Of a stretch of 64,000 bases of DNA, positions 47,087-58,845 are shown piece after piece. Source of the DNA: CAYQDR01 sp964416315 (GTDB lineage Bacteria; Methylomirabilota; Methylomirabilia; Rokubacteriales; DASRDR01); assembly GCA_964416315.1 (NCBI GenBank), contig CAYQDR010000009.1, forward strand, positions 5,366-69,365. The letters are read 5' to 3'. A program made the translations under genes and the position numbers. Below the pieces are notes generated by a model, which searched no databases, was not told where the DNA came from, and saw nothing but the letters and a program-made list of their open reading frames with translations. The first letter of the stretch is position 1; each line of letters begins with the position of its first letter.

Positions 47087-47639
47087 GCTCCTCCGGTACG
47101 TCGTGGAAGCGCTGGAGGGCCTGGAGATCCGATACATGATCGCCGGCTCACAGGCGTCCATCTACTACGGGGAGCCGCGCTTCACCCAGGACATCGACAT
47201 CGTGGCGGCACTCGAACCGGCGCAGCTCCCGGCCTTGCTCGACCGATTCCCCCCCTCGGACTTCTACCTGAGCGAGGAGTCGGCGCGCGAGGCGATCGAG
47301 ACCCGAGGGCAATTCAACATCATCCATCCCGGCTCGGGCCTCAAGGTGGACATCTTCGTCAACAAGGAGGCGCCGTACGATCGTCTGCGACTGGAGCGTC
47401 GTCAGCGCCTCCCACTGGTCCCGGGGCGCGATGCCTGGTTCGCGCGCGCTGAGGACGTGATCCTGTACAAGCTGATCTACTACCAGGAGGGACAGTCGGA
47501 GCTCCACCTGCGCGATGTCGTCGGCATCCTGAGGGTGTCCGGGGCCGAGCTCGACTCGCGCTACGTCGCCGACTGGGCCGAACGGCTCGGGGTCGGCCGG
47601 GTCTGGGACGCTGTGCTGAAGCGGGCTGCGCCCGAGTGA
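47073..47639 (+). CDS. nucleotidyltransferase-fold protein (DUF6036/AbiEii-like)
   Basis: 188 residues from GTG 47073. The core resembles a minimal nucleotidyltransferase: YMIAGSQASIYYGEPRFTQDIDIV gives the G-S and D-x-D metal motif, and LKVDIFVNKEAPYDRLRL the third Asp. ARAEDVILYKLIYYQEGQSELHLRDVVGIL is typical of AbiEii/DUF6036-type proteins, where the lysine and RD motif are conserved. Related families are toxins of type IV-like systems or function unknown. The two-gene unit interrupts an otherwise uniform array of binding-protein genes. Confidence 0.8.
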   Translation: MTQAELLRYVVEALEGLEIRYMIAGSQASIYYGEPRFTQDIDIVAALEPAQLPALLDRFPPSDFYLSEESAREAIETRGQFNIIHPGSGLKVDIFVNKEAPYDRLRLERRQRLPLVPGRDAWFARAEDVILYKLIYYQEGQSELHLRDVVGILRVSGAELDSRYVADWAERLGVGRVWDAVLKRAAPE

Positions 47640-47652
47640 AAGAGCTGACGCG

Positions 47653-48654
47653 ATGAGACGGCGGGAGTTCCTGCGGGGGCTTACCTTCGCCGGGGCGGCG
47701 GGACTGCTGGGTACCCGCTCCGGCCCCGAAGCCGCCGAGCCGCCGCCCGAGACGACGAGGCTCAGGCTCGTTCGGGTCCCCGCCGTCTGTGTGGCCCCGA
47801 TGTATCTGGCCGAGCAGTTTCTGCCTACCGAGGGGTTCACAGACGTGCAGTACGTCACGCATCCGGGAGGTGGCCTTGGTCCCCTGACGTTGGTGGCTTC
47901 TGGCCAGGCCGACATGAGCGTGACGTTCAGCGGGCCGCTCATCATCCAGGTCGACGCCGGCGATCCGATCATCGTCATGGCCGGGGTCCACGTCGGGTGC
48001 TTCGAGCTGTTCGGGACCGAGCGGATCCGGTCGATCAAGGACCTGAAGGGCAAGACCATCGCCGTGCTGCAGCTGAGATCGAGTCAGCACGTGTTCCTGA
48101 GCAGCATGCTCACGCACGTGGGCCTCGATCCCCGCAAGGACGTCAGCTGGGTCACACACCCGTCGACGGAGTCGATCGAGCTCCTCGCCGCGGGGAAGAT
48201 CGATGCATACATGGCCTTTCCGCCCGAGCCGCAGGAGCTCCGGGCGCGGAAGATCGGGCACGTGGTGGTCAACAGCATGATGGATCGGCCGTGGTCTCAA
48301 TACTTCTGCTGCATGGTGGCCGGAAACCGCGAGTTCGTTCGCCGGCACCCGGTGGCGACGAAACGAGGGGTACGGGCGATCATGAAGGCCGCGGAGTTGT
48401 GCGCCCGGGAGCCGGAGCGGGCTGCCCGGTTCCTCATCGACAAGGGCTACGCGACGCGTTACGACTACGTGTTGCAGTCGATGAAAGAGATCCCGTACGA
48501 CAGGTCGCAGGAGTACAACCCCGAGGACACCATTCGCTTCTACGCCCTGCGTCTCCACGAGGCGGGCATGGTCAAATCGAGTCCCCAGAAGATCATCGCC
48601 CAGGGGACCGACTGGCGGTTCCTCAACGAGCTCAAGAAGGAGCTGAAGGGGTAA
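47653..48654 (+). CDS. NMT1/SsuA-type ABC substrate-binding protein, copy 4
   Basis: 333 residues from ATG 47653, 13 bp after the nucleotidyltransferase gene. Tat signal MRRREFLRGLTFAGAAGLLG. The first ligand loop is changed (VPAVCVAPMYLAEQFLPTEGF, VTFSGPLIIQVDAGDPII) but the C-terminal 200 residues closely follow the other copies and end in the same AQGTDWRFLNELKKELKG. Together the four copies look like successive tandem duplications. Confidence 0.9.
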   Translation: MRRREFLRGLTFAGAAGLLGTRSGPEAAEPPPETTRLRLVRVPAVCVAPMYLAEQFLPTEGFTDVQYVTHPGGGLGPLTLVASGQADMSVTFSGPLIIQVDAGDPIIVMAGVHVGCFELFGTERIRSIKDLKGKTIAVLQLRSSQHVFLSSMLTHVGLDPRKDVSWVTHPSTESIELLAAGKIDAYMAFPPEPQELRARKIGHVVVNSMMDRPWSQYFCCMVAGNREFVRRHPVATKRGVRAIMKAAELCAREPERAARFLIDKGYATRYDYVLQSMKEIPYDRSQEYNPEDTIRFYALRLHEAGMVKSSPQKIIAQGTDWRFLNELKKELKG

Positions 48655-48655
48655 C

Positions 48656-49260
48656 TTGGCCACGCGCGGCGCGGCGGGGTTCGCGGTCCTGGTGGTCCTC
48701 GCGGTGGTGGCCTGGGTGCCGCCGGGGCTTGCCCACCAGGCCGGGCAGGACGGGACGCTCCGCGAGATCGGCCCGGCGCCCGACTTCGCCCTGACGACGC
48801 AGGACGGGGCACGCCTGTCGCTCGCCGACCTCCGCGGCAAGGTCGTCGCGGTCACCTTCATCTACGCGACCTGCGTGGATGCCTGCCCCCTACTCACCGT
48901 CAAGATGGCGGGGCTCCAGAAGCGCCTCGGCCGCGAGTTCGGCCGCATGGTGTTCTTCGTCTCGATCACGGTGGACCCCGAGCGGGACACGCCCGCGGCC
49001 CTCCGCCACTACGCCCGCGCGCACGGGGCGGAGCCGGGCGGGTGGGCGTTCCTCACGGGGACGCCGGACGAGATCCGGGAGGTGGCGCGTCGCTACGGGG
49101 TCTATTACCAGAAGCGGCCCGCCGGCGACGTGGACCACACGTTCCTGACGTCGCTGGTCGATCAGCGCGGCATCCTGAGGGTCCAGTATCTCGGCGTGCG
49201 CTTCGATCCGGAGGAATTCCTCCGCGACCTGCGGACGCTCGTGCGGGAGGGGCGGGCACG

Positions 49261-49264
<4 letters not shown>
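48656..49264 (+). CDS. SCO1/SenC family copper chaperone-like protein
   Basis: 202 residues from TTG 48656, one base after the previous stop. Signal peptide or anchor AAGFAVLVVLAVVAWVPPGL. Thioredoxin-like SCO domain with the copper motif CVDAC (CxxxC) in FIYATCVDACPLLT and the distal His in VDHTFLTSLVD. SCO proteins deliver copper to cytochrome oxidase CuA or act as thiol oxidoreductases in the periplasm. No oxidase genes are nearby. The stop overlaps the kinase start. Confidence 0.9.
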
Positions 49265-51869
<2,605 letters not shown>

Positions 51870-51885
<16 letters not shown>

Positions 51886-52262
51886 TCCTGATCGTCGAGG
51901 ACAACGAGCGGAACCGGCGGCTGATGCGGGACGTGCTGCAGGTCAAGGGCTACCGGACCGTGGAGACGGAGACGGCCGAGGAGGGGATCCGGCTCGCCCG
52001 GGAGACGCCGCCGGCCCTGATCCTCATGGACATCCAGCTTCCGGGGATGGACGGGATCACGGCGTTCCGGCAGCTCCGGGCCGACCCGGCGACGACAGCG
52101 ATCCCGGTGATCGCCGTCACGGCCTCCGCCATGACCCAGAGTCAGCAGGAGATCATGGCCGCGGGGTTCGACGGCTACCAGACCAAGCCCATCAGCGTGC
52201 TCGAGTTCCTGGAGACCGTCCGCCAGGTTCTGGAGCGGGCGCGGGGCGGGAGCGGCCCGTGA
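51870..52262 (+). CDS. single-domain response regulator (DivK/CheY-like)
   Basis: 130 residues, overlapping the kinase end by 16 bp. Receiver features: LIVEDNERNRRL, phospho-acceptor Asp in LILMDIQLPGMDG, VTASAM and KPIS. It lacks an output domain, so it may relay phosphate from the kinase or act by protein contact. Confidence 0.92.
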
Positions 52263-53371
52263 GCGACCCCGCGAAGATCCTCGTCGTCGACGACACCCCG
52301 CAGAACGTCAAGCTCCTGGCGGATCTGCTGACCGCGAAGGGCTACGCGGTCATCACGGCGAGGTCGGGGGCCGAGGCGCTCGCCAAGGTGGAAGCCGAGC
52401 GGCCTGACCTCGTGCTCCTCGACGTGGTCATGCCGGAGATGAGCGGTTACGACGTGTGCCGGAAGATCCGCGAGAATCCCGCGACCGGGATCCTCCCCGT
52501 GGTCATGGTGACGGCGCTCGATCCGGCGCAGGAGCGGATCAAAGGCCTGGAGGCCGGCGCCGACGACTTCCTGACGAAGCCGATCAACCAGCCGGAGCTG
52601 CTCGCGCGGGTCCGCTCGCTCCTGCGGATCAAGCAGCTCTACGACACCGTCCAGGCGCAGGCCGGGCAGCTCACCGAGTGGAACCGGACCCTCGAGGGGC
52701 GGGTCCGCGACCAGGTCGGCCAGCTCGAGCGCCTCTCGCGGCTCAAGCGCTTCTTCTCCCCCCAGCTCGCCGAGCTCATCGTGGCGGGCGGCGCCGACGA
52801 CCCGCTCCGGACCCACCGCCGCGACGTGACGGTGGTCTTCCTCGACCTCCGGGGCTTCACCGCGTTCGCGGAGACGGCCGAGCCGGAGGAGGTCATGGGG
52901 GTCCTGCGGGAGTACCACGCCGAGATGGGCGGGCTGATCCTGGACCACGAGGGGACGCTCGAGCGCTTCGCGGGGGACGGGATGATGGTCTTCTTCAACG
53001 ATCCGGTCCCGGTGCCGGACGCCGCCGAGCGCGCGGTCCGGATGGCGATCGCGATGCGGGAGCGCGTCACGGAGCTCTCGGCGAAGTGGCGGAAGCGCGG
53101 CTACGAGCTCGACCTCGGGGTCGGCATCGCCCAGGGTTACGCGACCATCGGGGCGATCGGCTTCGAGGGGCGGTGGGACTACGGCGCGGTCGGCACGGTG
53201 ACGAACCTGGCCGCCCGACTGTGCGGGGAGGCCAGGCCCGGGCAAATCCTCATTCCGCGCCGGGTCCTCGCGGCCGTCGAGGAGCTCGTCGAGGTCGAGC
53301 CGGTCGGGGAGCTGGCGCTCAAGGGCTTCCTCAAGCCCGTCACGACCTTCAACGTCGTCGCGCTGAAGTAG
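52259..53371 (+). CDS. receiver domain fused to a class III adenylate/guanylate cyclase
   Basis: 370 residues from GTG 52259 overlapping the previous stop. Receiver at about 5-120 (LVVDDTPQNVKLL, LVLLDVVMPEMSG, FLTKPIN), a helical linker ending KRFFSPQLAELI, then a class III cyclase domain (VTVVFLDLRGFTAFAE with metal-binding Asp, GTLERFAGDGMMVFFNDP with the second Asp, GVGIAQGYATIGAIGFEGR and YGAVGTVTNLAARL). It probably makes cAMP under control of the upstream kinase. A near-identical cyclase module is encoded in opposite orientation at 63173-64000. Confidence 0.93.
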   Translation: MSDPAKILVVDDTPQNVKLLADLLTAKGYAVITARSGAEALAKVEAERPDLVLLDVVMPEMSGYDVCRKIRENPATGILPVVMVTALDPAQERIKGLEAGADDFLTKPINQPELLARVRSLLRIKQLYDTVQAQAGQLTEWNRTLEGRVRDQVGQLERLSRLKRFFSPQLAELIVAGGADDPLRTHRRDVTVVFLDLRGFTAFAETAEPEEVMGVLREYHAEMGGLILDHEGTLERFAGDGMMVFFNDPVPVPDAAERAVRMAIAMRERVTELSAKWRKRGYELDLGVGIAQGYATIGAIGFEGRWDYGAVGTVTNLAARLCGEARPGQILIPRRVLAAVEELVEVEPVGELALKGFLKPVTTFNVVALK

Positions 53372-53413
53372 GTCCGGCAGCCTTCCCGCCTGCCGAGGCG
53401 AAAAAAAGCCGCC

Positions 53414-53443
53414 TTGACAGCCTTCCGCGGCCGGAGGTAGCGT
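53414..53443 (+). promoter_or_regulatory. promoter of the cox operon
   Basis: TTGACA (53414-53419), 18-nt spacer and TAGCGT (53438-53443), which is a poor -10 and suggests activation or repression. The ATG of coxG is at 53470. Confidence 0.55.
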
Positions 53444-53455
53444 AGGCGCTACCTC
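53434..53455 (+). promoter_or_regulatory. operator-like inverted repeat over the cox promoter
   Basis: GAGGTAGCG and CGCTACCTC form a perfect 9-bp inverted repeat with a 4-nt spacer (TAGG), covering the -10 and likely start site. Its position fits a repressor operator or the binding site of a dimeric regulator. No regulator gene of an obvious matching type adjoins it. Confidence 0.6.
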
Positions 53456-53469
53456 GTTTCCGCTGACCC

Positions 53470-53919
53470 ATGACCCTGGACGGGACCCATCACTACAAGG
53501 CGCCGCGGGACCGCGTCTGGGCCGCCTTCATCGATCCGGGAGTCCTGGCCCGGGCGACTCCCGGGTGTGAGCGGCTCGACCCCGTGGGCCCGGACGAGTT
53601 CGAGGCGACGCTCTCGGTGGGCGTCGCCGGCGTCAAGGGCGTCTACCAGGGGCGCCTCGCCATCTCGGACAAGCAGTCGCCGGAAGGGTACACGATGCGG
53701 GTCGAGGGGAGCGGCCGCCCGGGGTTCATCAAGGGGGAGGGGCGGCTCACCCTGACCGAGGCGGACGGCGGCACGCTGGTGAGCATCCAGGGCGAGGCCC
53801 AGGTCGGCGGGGTGATCGCGGCCGTCGGCCAGCGGTTGCTGGGCGCGGCGGCCCACATGCTGCTCGAGCAGTTCTTCTCGGCGCTGGAGGCGGAGATCGA
53901 GAAGGCGCACGCCCGCTGA
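53470..53919 (+). CDS. coxG: CoxG/SRPBCC family protein
   Basis: 149 residues from ATG 53470. The SRPBCC pattern is clear: HHYKAPRDRVWAAFIDPGVLARATPGCERL at the start, GVYQGRLAISDK, and a C-terminal long helix AAHMLLEQFFSALEAEIEK. CoxG proteins anchor or mature CO-dehydrogenase-type enzymes at the membrane. First gene of the cox operon, with its own promoter and palindromic operator. Confidence 0.88.
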   Translation: MTLDGTHHYKAPRDRVWAAFIDPGVLARATPGCERLDPVGPDEFEATLSVGVAGVKGVYQGRLAISDKQSPEGYTMRVEGSGRPGFIKGEGRLTLTEADGGTLVSIQGEAQVGGVIAAVGQRLLGAAAHMLLEQFFSALEAEIEKAHAR

Positions 53920-53991
53920 TTCCGGCGCCACGACGCCAGGAACGGCCCCCGGGATCGGGGACGACGTCAAGCCAGCAAGGGGGGTTGAGCG

Positions 53992-54453
53992 GTGAAGATC
54001 CAGGTCAAGGTCAACGGTACCGCGCACACATCGGAGGTCGAGCCGCGGCTGCTGCTGGTCCACTACCTCCGCGACGTCCTGAACCTCACGGGGACGCACG
54101 TCGGATGCGACACCAGCCAGTGCGGCGCCTGCACGATCATCGTCAACGGGATCTCGACCAAGGCCTGTACGCTGTTCGCGGTCCAGGCGGACGGCGCCGA
54201 GATCCTGACGATCGAGGGGCTCGCGAAGGACGGGAAGCTCCACCCGATCCAGGAGGGGTTCTGGGAGAAGCACGGGCTCCAGTGCGGCTTCTGCACCCCG
54301 GGGATGATCATGACGGCCTACCAGTTCCTCCAGCGCAACCCGAAGCCGTCCGAGGCGGAGATCCGGCACGCCCTCGAGGGCAACCTGTGCCGGTGCACCG
54401 GCTACCACAACATCGTCCGCGCGATCCAGTACGCGGCAGAGAAGATGCGGTAA
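53992..54453 (+). CDS. coxS: small [2Fe-2S] subunit of a cox-type molybdenum hydroxylase
   Basis: 153 residues from GTG 53992. Plant-type cluster GCDTSQCGACTIIVNG with a further Cys at KAC, and the second cluster LQCGFCTPGMIMTA paired with NLCRCTGYHNI. It passes electrons from the Mo site to the FAD subunit. Order coxG-S-L-M in this operon. Confidence 0.95.
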   Translation: MKIQVKVNGTAHTSEVEPRLLLVHYLRDVLNLTGTHVGCDTSQCGACTIIVNGISTKACTLFAVQADGAEILTIEGLAKDGKLHPIQEGFWEKHGLQCGFCTPGMIMTAYQFLQRNPKPSEAEIRHALEGNLCRCTGYHNIVRAIQYAAEKMR

Positions 54454-54463
54454 GGGGGGCGCC

Positions 54464-56821
54464 ATGGCACAGGCCAAGCTCTTCGGCTCGAGCATCAAGC
54501 GCCGGGAGGACCCGCGCCTCATCACGGGCAAGGGGGTCTTCACCGACGACGTGAGGCTGCCCGGTCAGACGTATGCCGTCTTCGTGCGGAGCCCGCACGC
54601 CCACGCCCGGATCCGACGCGTGGACGTGTCGAAGGCGAAGCAGGTCCCCGGCGTGGTCGCCGCGTTCACCGGGAAGGACCTGGCCGACGGCGGGGTGAAC
54701 CCGCTGCCGTGCGGGTGGCTCCTGCCCGACATCAAGATCCCGGAGTACCGCGCGGTGGCGACGGCGAAGGTCCACTTCGTCGGCCACGCGGTCGCGGTGG
54801 TGATCGGGGAGACGTCCTACGCCGCGCGGGACGGCGCGGACCAGGTCGCCGTGGACTACGAGGTCCTGCCGGCCGTCGCGGACGGCGAGAAGGCGGTCGC
54901 GCCGGGGGCGCCGCAGCTCCACGACAACGCCCCCGGGAACGTGGCGTTCCGGTGGTCCATCGGCGACAAGGACAAGACGGACGCGGCGATCCGCTCCGCG
55001 GCGAAGGTCGTCAAGCAGCGGCTCGTCAACCAGCGCCTGATCCCGAACGCGATCGAGCCGCGCGCGTCGCTCGCGTCGTTCAACGCGGCGACAGGCGACC
55101 TCACCGTCTGGATCACCTCGCAGAACCCCCACGTCCACCGGCTCCTCATGGGCGCGTTCGTCCTCGGCATCCCGGAGCACAAGCTCCGGGTGATCGCGCC
55201 GGACGTGGGCGGCGGGTTCGGGTCGAAGATCTTCCTGTACCCGGAGGAGGTCGCGGTGTCGTGGGCGGCGAAGCGGCTCGGGCGCCCGGTCAAGTGGACC
55301 GCGGAGCGGCGTGAGTCCTTCGTGACGGACGCCCACGGCCGGGACCACGTCACCGAGGCCGAGATGGCCGTGGACCGCGACGGGAAGATCGTGGCGCTCC
55401 GCGTGCGGACGAACGCGAACATGGGCGCGTATCTCTCGACCTTCGCCCCGCTGATCCCGACGTATCTCTACGGGACGCTGCTCTCGGGCGTCTATGAGAT
55501 CCCGAACATCTACTGCGAGGTCACGGGCGCCCTCACGAACACGACGCCGGTGGACGCCCTGCGCGGTGCTGGTCGTCCCGAGGCGACCTACCTGATCGAG
55601 CGGCTGTGCGACCTGACGGCGAAGGCAGCCGGCATGGACCCGGTGGATTTCCGGCGGAAGAACTTCATCGCCGCGTCGAAGTTCCCCTACCAGACGCCGG
55701 TGGCGTTCCAGTACGACAGCGGGAACTACGGACCGGCGCTCGACCGGGCGCTCCAGATGCTGGACTATAAGAAGCTGCGCGCGGAGCAGGAGGCCGGGCG
55801 AAAGCAGGGGCGCTACGTGGGGATCGGGTTCGCCACGTACATCGAGGCCTGCGGGCCCGCGCCCTCGCAGGTCGCGGGCGCGCTCGGCGCCCAGGCCGGG
55901 CTCTGGGAGAGCGCCCACGTGCGGGTCCACGCGACCGGGAAGGTGACGGTCTTCACGGGGTCACACTCGCACGGGCAGGGGCACGAGACGACGTTCGCGC
56001 AGCTCGCGGCCGACGAGCTGGGGCTCCCGATGGAAGACGTCGAGATCGTCCACGGGGACACCGCAGCCATCCCCATGGGCATGGGGACCTACGGCAGCCG
56101 CTCCGCGGCGGTCGGCGGCGCCGCGATCTACACCTCGATCCAGAAGATCAAGGAAAAGGGGAAGAAGATCGCCGCGCACCTCCTGGAGGCGAGCGAGGCC
56201 GACCTGGACTACGGCGACGGGAAGTTCTTCGTGAAGGGCTCGCCGGGCCGGGCCAAGACCTTCCAGGAGGTCGCCCTCATGGCGTACCTCGCCCACAACC
56301 TGCCGAAGGGGCTCGAGCCGGGCCTGGAGGCGACGTCGTTCTGGGACCCGCCGAACTTCGTCTTCCCGTTCGGGAGCCATATCGCGGTCGTGCAGGTGGA
56401 CCCGGACACGGGGCACGTCACGCTGCTCCGGTACGTCGCCGTGGACGACGTCGGCCGGGTGATCAACCCGATGATCGTCGACGGCATGGTCCACGGCGGG
56501 ATTACCCACGGCGTCGGCCAGGCGCTCTTCGAGTTCGGCGCCTACGACACGGGCGCCCAGCTCGTGACCGGCAGCATGATGGACTACGCCCTGCCGAAGG
56601 CGGATGACCTGCCGTCGTTCGAGACGGACCGGACCGTGACGCCGTCGCCCGTGAACCCGATGGGGGTCAAGGGCGCCGGCGAGACCGGGACGATCGCGTC
56701 CACCGCGGCCGTCGCGAACGCGGTGCTGGACGCGCTGGCGCCGCTCGGGGTCGCGCACGTCGATCTGCCGCTCACGCCGGCGCGCATCTGGGCCGCGGTC
56801 CAGGCCGCGCGGAAGAAGTAG
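54464..56821 (+). CDS. coxL: large molybdopterin subunit of a cox-type molybdenum hydroxylase
   Basis: 785 residues from ATG 54464, 10 bp after coxS. Features: REDPRLITGKGVFTDDVRL, VRSPHAHARI, VGGGFGSKIF, VDALRGAGRPEATYLIERL, GQGHETTFAQLAADELGL and KGAGETGTIAS with the catalytic Glu. The active-site loop is ALRGAGR, not the form I AYxCSFR and also without the Tyr of form II AYRGAGR. The true substrate is therefore unlikely to be CO and should be treated as unknown. Confidence 0.93.
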   Translation: MAQAKLFGSSIKRREDPRLITGKGVFTDDVRLPGQTYAVFVRSPHAHARIRRVDVSKAKQVPGVVAAFTGKDLADGGVNPLPCGWLLPDIKIPEYRAVATAKVHFVGHAVAVVIGETSYAARDGADQVAVDYEVLPAVADGEKAVAPGAPQLHDNAPGNVAFRWSIGDKDKTDAAIRSAAKVVKQRLVNQRLIPNAIEPRASLASFNAATGDLTVWITSQNPHVHRLLMGAFVLGIPEHKLRVIAPDVGGGFGSKIFLYPEEVAVSWAAKRLGRPVKWTAERRESFVTDAHGRDHVTEAEMAVDRDGKIVALRVRTNANMGAYLSTFAPLIPTYLYGTLLSGVYEIPNIYCEVTGALTNTTPVDALRGAGRPEATYLIERLCDLTAKAAGMDPVDFRRKNFIAASKFPYQTPVAFQYDSGNYGPALDRALQMLDYKKLRAEQEAGRKQGRYVGIGFATYIEACGPAPSQVAGALGAQAGLWESAHVRVHATGKVTVFTGSHSHGQGHETTFAQLAADELGLPMEDVEIVHGDTAAIPMGMGTYGSRSAAVGGAAIYTSIQKIKEKGKKIAAHLLEASEADLDYGDGKFFVKGSPGRAKTFQEVALMAYLAHNLPKGLEPGLEATSFWDPPNFVFPFGSHIAVVQVDPDTGHVTLLRYVAVDDVGRVINPMIVDGMVHGGITHGVGQALFEFGAYDTGAQLVTGSMMDYALPKADDLPSFETDRTVTPSPVNPMGVKGAGETGTIASTAAVANAVLDALAPLGVAHVDLPLTPARIWAAVQAARKK

Positions 56822-56831
56822 GAGGCCGTTC

Positions 56832-57161
56832 ATGGGTCAGCTCTACCTGCAGCGCTTCGAGTATCTGGGTCCGATGAGCAAGGGGGAGTTCGAGGCCGTG
56901 TGGGGCGAGGCCCTCCAGACGTTCGCCCAATCGGGCAACTGGGGCGGCGTGGACAAGGGCGTCAAGCACGTCCGCACGTACGGCACCGGCTGGGGCGGCT
57001 ACGTGCTCATCGAGGTGGACGATCCGGAGGCGTTCGGGCGCTACCAGGCGCACCACAACCAGATCTATGGCCGGGTCGCCCGGATCACCTGGGAGCCGCT
57101 CTTCGATATGGACGCGACGTTCGCCCCGTTGCTCGGCCAGATGCGGTCCAAGGCCCGGTAG
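56832..57161 (+). CDS. small conserved protein within the cox operon
   Basis: 109 residues between coxL and coxM. It has the look of a dimeric alpha/beta-barrel (LYLQRFEYLGPMSKGEFEAVW, GWGGYVLIEVDDPEAFGRYQ, RVARITWEPLFDM), similar in character to DUF3303-like proteins. No catalytic residues are evident. Its conserved spacing between structural genes implies a role tied to the hydroxylase or its substrate. Confidence 0.7.
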   Translation: MGQLYLQRFEYLGPMSKGEFEAVWGEALQTFAQSGNWGGVDKGVKHVRTYGTGWGGYVLIEVDDPEAFGRYQAHHNQIYGRVARITWEPLFDMDATFAPLLGQMRSKAR

Positions 57162-57179
57162 GGCCCACGGGAGGCGACC

Positions 57180-58049
<870 letters not shown>

Positions 58050-58089
58050 TCTCTCCCCCTCCCCGCTGGGGAGAGGGTAGGGGTAGGGG
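58050..58089. repeat. hairpin repeat family A before the mocA-like gene
   Basis: CTCTCCCCCTCCCC and GGGGAGAGGG arms followed by TAGGGGTAGGGG, ending exactly at the ATG of the mocA-like gene, so the repeat provides its ribosome site. Confidence 0.7.
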
Positions 58090-58689
58090 ATGATCGCGGC
58101 CATCGTGCTGGCCGCGGGCACCTCGAGCCGGATGGGGCGGCAGAAGCTCCTCCTGCCCCTGCGGGAGGGGCGGCCCCTCATCCGGCTTTCTGTCGAGCGC
58201 GTCCTCCAGGCCGGCCTCGATGACGTCGTCGTCGTGCTGGGCCGGGACGCCGAGGCGGTTGCGGCGGCCTTGGCTGGCCTGGCCGTCCGGGCGGTCGTCA
58301 ACCCCCGCTACGCCGAGGGGCAGTCCACCTCGCTCCGCGCGGGGCTCGACGCCCTCCCACCGGGGACCGAAGCGGCCGTCGTCGCCCTGGGCGATCAGCC
58401 GCTTCCCGACCCGGGCCTCCTCGCACGCCTCGTCGCCGCCTTCCGAGCGTGCGGCCGGCCGATCGTCGTGCCGCGCTACCGCGATGGCCGGGGCAACCCG
58501 GTCCTGTTCGCCGCCTCGGTCTTCGACGAACTGCGCGCGGTGACGGGCGACCAGGGCGGACGGGGTGTCATCGCGCGCGATCCCACGCGCGTGGGCGAGG
58601 TCGCCGTGGACGCGCCGATGCCGCCCGACGTGGACACCTGGGCCGATTACGAGGCCCTGCGGCGCAGAGCTGCGCCGGATTCGGCATGA
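58090..58689 (+). CDS. mocA: MobA-like nucleotidyltransferase, probable molybdenum cofactor cytidylyltransferase
   Basis: 199 residues from ATG 58090. NTP-transferase loop LAAGTSSRMGRQKLLLPLR, NPRYAEGQSTSLRAGL, VALGDQPLP with the metal-binding Asp, and GNPVLFAASVFDEL; GDQGGRGVI as in MocA. It would make the CMP form of the cofactor used by CoxL-type enzymes. Position after coxM fits this assignment. Confidence 0.9.
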   Translation: MIAAIVLAAGTSSRMGRQKLLLPLREGRPLIRLSVERVLQAGLDDVVVVLGRDAEAVAAALAGLAVRAVVNPRYAEGQSTSLRAGLDALPPGTEAAVVALGDQPLPDPGLLARLVAAFRACGRPIVVPRYRDGRGNPVLFAASVFDELRAVTGDQGGRGVIARDPTRVGEVAVDAPMPPDVDTWADYEALRRRAAPDSA

Positions 58690-58845
58690 CACGAGCGCGG
58701 TAGGTGGCTATAGTGGCTGCAGGGTGAGCACTGTCGGCGTCAAGGAACCGACCGCGGCACAGCGCCAGGACCATCGCCGCGGTAGAATGAGAGTGCCCGA
58801 GTCGGTTGGCTGACCGGCTCGAAGTCCAACGCCCAAGGAGCCCCG
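58690..58845 (+). other. gap before coxD with possible secondary promoter
   Basis: TATAGT lies near 58709 and TAGAAT near 58782, but neither has a good -35. AAGGAG near 58836 is the coxD ribosome site. The coxD-E-F half may be transcribed separately from coxGSLM. Confidence 0.35.

Noticed and set aside
54464..56821. Aerobic CO dehydrogenase (form I)
   Set aside because: The AYxCSFR active-site motif is absent; the loop is ALRGAGR.
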